Assembly (NCBI GenBank): GCA_030533385.1
Contig: JAUNJG010000005.1
Coordinates: 1 to 36,870, forward strand
Length of the DNA: 36,870 bases
Source: Eubacteriales bacterium
GTDB lineage: Bacteria; Bacillota; Clostridia; Lachnospirales; Lachnospiraceae
Direction: 5' to 3'
A program made the position numbers and the translations under genes. Position 1 is the stretch's first letter. Every line of letters starts with the position of its first letter. Below the pieces are notes generated by a model that was given only the letters and a program-made list of their open reading frames with translations, made no database searches and was not told where the DNA came from. Of the stretch, positions 33,890 to 36,870 are shown piece by piece.

Positions 33890-33918
33890 TTTTCCTTTTC
33901 CTTTCGATATGTTATACT
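33890..33918 (+). promoter_or_regulatory. Promoter of the DeoR-family gene
   Basis: An extended -10, TGT-TATACT (33910-33918), with a poor -35 (TTTTCC) at 17 bases. The sequence TTGTCACTTT at 33883-33892 is identical to one upstream of fruK (10996-11005) and could be an operator. Leader is only about 20 bases. Confidence 0.55.
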
Positions 33919-33945
33919 TCTGTTAGAATGAAAGAGGTGTTTCAA

Positions 33946-34695
33946 ATGACAGAGCGACAATCCAAACTCATAAAATTGGTAAATCTTTATCAAAAGATTG
34001 AGGTCAGCCGTCTGGCCGAGCTGCTCGACGTTTCACAGGTCACCATCCGGAAAGATTTGGATCATCTGGAAGCCGATGGGCTTGTATCCAGGGAACACGG
34101 ATATGCCTTAATCAAGAGCGCCAACGATATCAATACCCGCCTGACCATCAATTACGACACAAAACTTCGCATCGCTACAAAAGCGGCAGAGATGGTATCA
34201 AACGGAGAGACCGTCATGCTGGAATCCGGCTCTACCTGCGCCCTTCTGGCAGAACAGCTTGCCCGGCTAAAGAAAGATATTACCATCATTACGAACTCTG
34301 CTTATATTGCGATTCGTATCCGGGAACTTCCCATTCGTAAGGTCATCCTCCTGGGAGGAGAATATCAAAAAGACTATCAGGGCATGGTCGGTCCCCTGGT
34401 GCGCAAATGTGCCCGGGAGTTTTTCGTTGATAAGTTTTTTGTGGGAACCGACGGCTTCATCCCCGATGCAGGCTTTACCTGCGATGATTTGATGCGAGTG
34501 GAAACAATGAAGTACATGGCTGACTCCGCCAACCGCACGATTATTCTTGCGGATTCTACAAAATTTACTCGAAAAGGGGTCGTCATCCAGTCCACCTTCG
34601 CCGATATCGACACGATATGCACTGATTCCGGCGTTTCCCAGGAAGTGATAGACATTTTAAACCGAAATCATATCCACGTTGAAATTACCGAATAA
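33946..34695 (+). CDS. DeoR/GlpR-family transcriptional repressor
   Basis: A 250-residue regulator. The N-terminal winged helix-turn-helix (about 2-56) has the DeoR signature VSRLAELLDVSQVTIRKDLDHLEADGLV. The C-terminal DeoRC sensor domain (about 75-235), which in this family binds phosphorylated sugars, shows LESGSTCALLAEQL, ITNSAYIA and LADSTKF. The ATG at 33946 was chosen over one at 33928 because GAGGTG sits six bases upstream. It is followed after ten bases by the C39-like secreted protein, so it probably controls that gene and itself. Some DeoR members (FruR) control fruKA; shared TTGTCACTTT sequences make that a possibility but no more. The inducer is unknown. Confidence 0.93.
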   Translation: MTERQSKLIKLVNLYQKIEVSRLAELLDVSQVTIRKDLDHLEADGLVSREHGYALIKSANDINTRLTINYDTKLRIATKAAEMVSNGETVMLESGSTCALLAEQLARLKKDITIITNSAYIAIRIRELPIRKVILLGGEYQKDYQGMVGPLVRKCAREFFVDKFFVGTDGFIPDAGFTCDDLMRVETMKYMADSANRTIILADSTKFTRKGVVIQSTFADIDTICTDSGVSQEVIDILNRNHIHVEITE

Positions 34696-34705
34696 GGAGG
34701 CTTTC

Positions 34706-36007
34706 ATGCTAGGATTTATAAAGAAAGCGCCCGTTCCTTTCCTTTCAGCCATCGCATTGCTCTCCTCCTTGTTTTTTCTTTTTTCAATAATTGAAACGAA
34801 AGCTGCTTCTTTTCAGCCAGCTTCTGCTTCTCTTATTTTGACAACCGGAAACGTCAGCCCTCTCCCCTCCTCCTGCATCCACCCGGTTATGATGTGCTAC
34901 AGTTCTGATCCATCTGTCCTGTCGGTCAGCGACCGGGGCATTTTACAGGCAAAAAGGGAGGGGGAGGCTGATGTTTTGTATGGCAGAGACGGTGTTCTTT
35001 CTATATTAAAGGTCACCGTGATTGACCCTTACACCGGCACAAAGAGCGTTCCAAAAACAACCGAAGTCTCTTTCGAGGTGGAAGAACCTCTGCTATTTAT
35101 GGAAGAGGGAGACTCTCATTCGATAACGCTAAACGATTCCGCCGGACGACCCGTTCCAAACCGCAGCGTCTTTTCCTGGTCAAGCAGTGACACCGCAGTG
35201 GTGAAAGTCAGCTCCCTGGGCGAGATTACTGCCCGGAAGCGGGGAAGCGCTGTCGTCACCTGTCGCATCGGCGCCAGCTGCAAATCCGTCTATGTCAATG
35301 TCATCACGAGAGACTACGTTGGCAAAGCCTGTGATTTTACCATGCTGACTGCCGACGGAACTCCCCGCACCTATCGAATGTTCAAACAAAATGCCCATAA
35401 TTATCCAAAATACGATAGTTATCTGGCATGGCACGGATGCGCCACCTGTTCTCTTGCCACCGTGCTTGGCGCCTATCACCCTGCCTACCATGGTATTCTT
35501 CCGAGTGCCATCATCGATGGAGTTGAAAAAGGCAATGTTCCTCCATCTGCCTGGCGTCGGGAGCATGTCGAACGCTCCCTTCCCAAACAGATGCCGCTCT
35601 CCCTTTACGGGATTTCTACTATATTAAATAACTGCGGCATATCTGCCGATTATGTCAGAACCTACCAGGAGCAGGAGGGCGCAGAAGATATCATCAACCA
35701 CCTAAAAACCGGCAATCCTATCATCTTTGAGGTACGACAAAAAAGCAACATCACCGGAAAAAAAAGTCACCGCTGGACAAACTCCTATCATACCATGGTA
35801 TTTTTAGGCGTTTTAACCAACGGCAAAGTTATGGTTTGTGATTCTATTGACCGTGGCTGGGACAATAACGGAGAGCGGATCAAACTTGTAGATCTGTCTG
35901 ACGTGATGGAATATATGTTTCCCTGCACCACATTTTCAAAAAGCATGTATTACGACGGTGCCAGTTCCGACGGCGGATACATCAAAATCTCCGCCGCAGA
36001 AAATTAG
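34706..36007 (+). CDS. Secreted protein with bacterial Ig-like and C39-like cysteine peptidase domains
   Basis: The 433 residues begin with a signal peptide or anchor (about 9-33, cleavage plausible after KAA). Two stretches around 45-106 and 120-200 resemble bacterial Ig-like (BIG2) modules; the phrases SSDPSVLSVSDRGILQAKREG and SSSDTAVVKVSSLGEITARKRG show the repeat. The C-terminal domain (about 208-420) resembles papain-fold C39-like peptidases: Cys245 in WHGCATCSLATVLGAY, His362 in YHTMVFLG and Asp379 in MVCDS could form the triad. No ABC exporter is fused, so it is not a bacteriocin transporter. AAGGAGG-CTTTC precedes ATG 34706. It is co-oriented and probably co-transcribed with the DeoR gene. 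Substrate unknown; cell-surface processing is an inference. Confidence 0.78.
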   Translation: MLGFIKKAPVPFLSAIALLSSLFFLFSIIETKAASFQPASASLILTTGNVSPLPSSCIHPVMMCYSSDPSVLSVSDRGILQAKREGEADVLYGRDGVLSILKVTVIDPYTGTKSVPKTTEVSFEVEEPLLFMEEGDSHSITLNDSAGRPVPNRSVFSWSSSDTAVVKVSSLGEITARKRGSAVVTCRIGASCKSVYVNVITRDYVGKACDFTMLTADGTPRTYRMFKQNAHNYPKYDSYLAWHGCATCSLATVLGAYHPAYHGILPSAIIDGVEKGNVPPSAWRREHVERSLPKQMPLSLYGISTILNNCGISADYVRTYQEQEGAEDIINHLKTGNPIIFEVRQKSNITGKKSHRWTNSYHTMVFLGVLTNGKVMVCDSIDRGWDNNGERIKLVDLSDVMEYMFPCTTFSKSMYYDGASSDGGYIKISAAEN

Positions 36008-36020
36008 AGAGTCCTCTCTA
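36005..36020. repeat. Palindrome built from two convergent stop codons
   Basis: TAGAGAG-TC-CTCTCTA spans the 10-base gap between the convergent peptidase and HAD genes. The outer three bases of each arm are the TAG stop codons of the two genes. No T run follows, so termination must occur elsewhere or by transcript overlap. Confidence 0.6.
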
Positions 36021-36806
36021 CAGTGTTCTTAGCACCTTCATCACGCCGTCATCGTCATTGGATGCGGTCTGGTATTTTGCATATTTTTTCAGCTCCGGGT
36101 GGGCGTTTTCCATCGCATAGCTTTCTGCACAGCTTAACAAAAGCTCGCAGTCATTCAAATAGTCACCAAAGGCCATGGATTCCTCTCTCTGAATGTCTAA
36201 CTTTTTCTGGATGGCTTCCATGGCTGATCCTTTGCTCGTAGTGTCATTGGCAAAATCTACCCAGCTTTCTCCCGAAAGCACCGCCGACACTCCTTCCGGA
36301 AGTTCCGGCATTGATTGGTAAAGTTTCTCTCCCCCACCATTTTCCACAAAGATTGCCACCTTTGCAATACAGTCCTTGTCCACATAATCATAGAGGGAAT
36401 CCACGATCTCCAGGCTGTCATAATAAATTCTGGCATTTTCTTCCGCCTCTCCCGGTGACGGCCTCATATATCCCGCCTTCGCACCGCAGAGAATGAGATG
36501 CAGCCCTTCTCTGCCATCAAAAGTGTCAATACACCACAAAATATTTTCTCTCAGCATGGCGTCGTTATACACCATCTCGCCATTTCGGAAAACGAAACCC
36601 CCGTTATCAGAAACATATAAAAGATTTTCTTCCAGAGACGGAAACATATTTCTTAACGTCTGATACTGCCGTCCGCTCGCCAGCACTGTCTGAATCTCCG
36701 TATGGCTTCTCACCCAGTCCTCAAAATCCTCCGGCGGATTTTTCTCACTGTCCAGCAATGTTCCATCCATATCCAATGCCACCAGTTTAATTTCGTTTTC
36801 TAACAT
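36018..36806 (-). CDS. Cof-type HAD superfamily phosphatase
   Basis: A 262-residue HAD hydrolase of the Cof/YbiV type with class IIB cap, predicted to remove phosphate from small metabolites in the cytosol. Motif I is ALDMDGTLLDSE with Asp12 and Asp14; motif II is the LASGRQ segment near residue 45; the conserved Lys is in DTTSKGSAMEAI; motif IV is MAFGDYLNDCELL. Motif I is nearly the same as in the other copy at 152-976, but the cap regions differ, so they are paralogues and not a recent duplication. AAGGAG-AATATA precedes ATG 36806, which is preferred over a start 14 codons upstream. It converges on the peptidase gene. Confidence 0.92.
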   Translation of the reverse strand: MLENEIKLVALDMDGTLLDSEKNPPEDFEDWVRSHTEIQTVLASGRQYQTLRNMFPSLEENLLYVSDNGGFVFRNGEMVYNDAMLRENILWCIDTFDGREGLHLILCGAKAGYMRPSPGEAEENARIYYDSLEIVDSLYDYVDKDCIAKVAIFVENGGGEKLYQSMPELPEGVSAVLSGESWVDFANDTTSKGSAMEAIQKKLDIQREESMAFGDYLNDCELLLSCAESYAMENAHPELKKYAKYQTASNDDDGVMKVLRTL

Positions 36807-36870
36807 TATATTCTCCTTTTTATTTTTCCTTTCCATATCATCTCTCATCTCACCTCCGGCTCGATGAGGG

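Overview
The window looks like a chromosomal stretch from a Gram-positive anaerobe of the class Clostridia, most likely the family Lachnospiraceae. The grounds are the gene order uvrC-hprK-glk-murB-rapZ-whiA-HPr-like, the DnaE-type replicative polymerase, Bacillus-type -35/-10 promoters (several with an extended TGn before the -10), strong AGGAGG ribosome sites, and an intermediate base composition. This assignment rests on gene order and protein resemblance only; no ribosomal RNA or tRNA is present to confirm it. I see no insertion sequence, prophage, CRISPR array or integration site. It is a core-metabolism region with a few lineage-specific genes.

Nearly everything is on the minus strand, so read it from high to low coordinates. 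Right edge (33.7-36.8 kb): a small plus-strand unit encodes a DeoR-family repressor and a secreted Ig-like/C39-like cysteine peptidase, and it meets a Cof-type HAD phosphatase tail to tail. 28.4-33.6 kb: a small membrane protein, a doubtful 95-codon reading frame and dnaE, then pfkA behind its own promoter. 27.0-28.2 kb: a lone plus-strand iron alcohol dehydrogenase. 23.1-26.7 kb: rpe, an Mrp/Nbp35 ATPase and ftsH. 15.7-22.9 kb: uvrC-hprK-glk, then murB-rapZ-whiA and an HPr/Crh-like protein. 11.1-15.5 kb: a sugar-sensing cluster of two membrane-tethered solute-binding proteins flanking a histidine kinase and response regulator, with no permease. 7.9-10.8 kb: fruK-fruA for fructose uptake. 7.5-7.8 kb: a short orphan transcript unit that may encode 53 residues. 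4.1-7.4 kb: a branching-enzyme-like protein that has lost its catalytic residues, then a HIT protein and a flavin reductase. 1.2-4.1 kb: murA and metK behind a long leader. 0.15-0.98 kb: a second Cof-type HAD phosphatase.

Carbon supply is the common theme. FruA and FruK bring in fructose as fructose 1,6-bisphosphate, glucokinase and PfkA feed glycolysis, Rpe serves the pentose phosphate pathway, and HprK with an HPr-like protein that keeps Ser46 but lacks His15 would provide catabolite-repression signalling without phosphotransfer. MurA, MurB, RapZ and WhiA tie the region to envelope growth. The most unusual items are the branching-enzyme pseudoenzyme (5359-7359), the Asp15 Crh-like protein (15694-15960), the orphan small gene (7484-7845), the short-ORF leader before murA (3768-4066), the permease-less sensing cluster, and the secreted C39-like protein.
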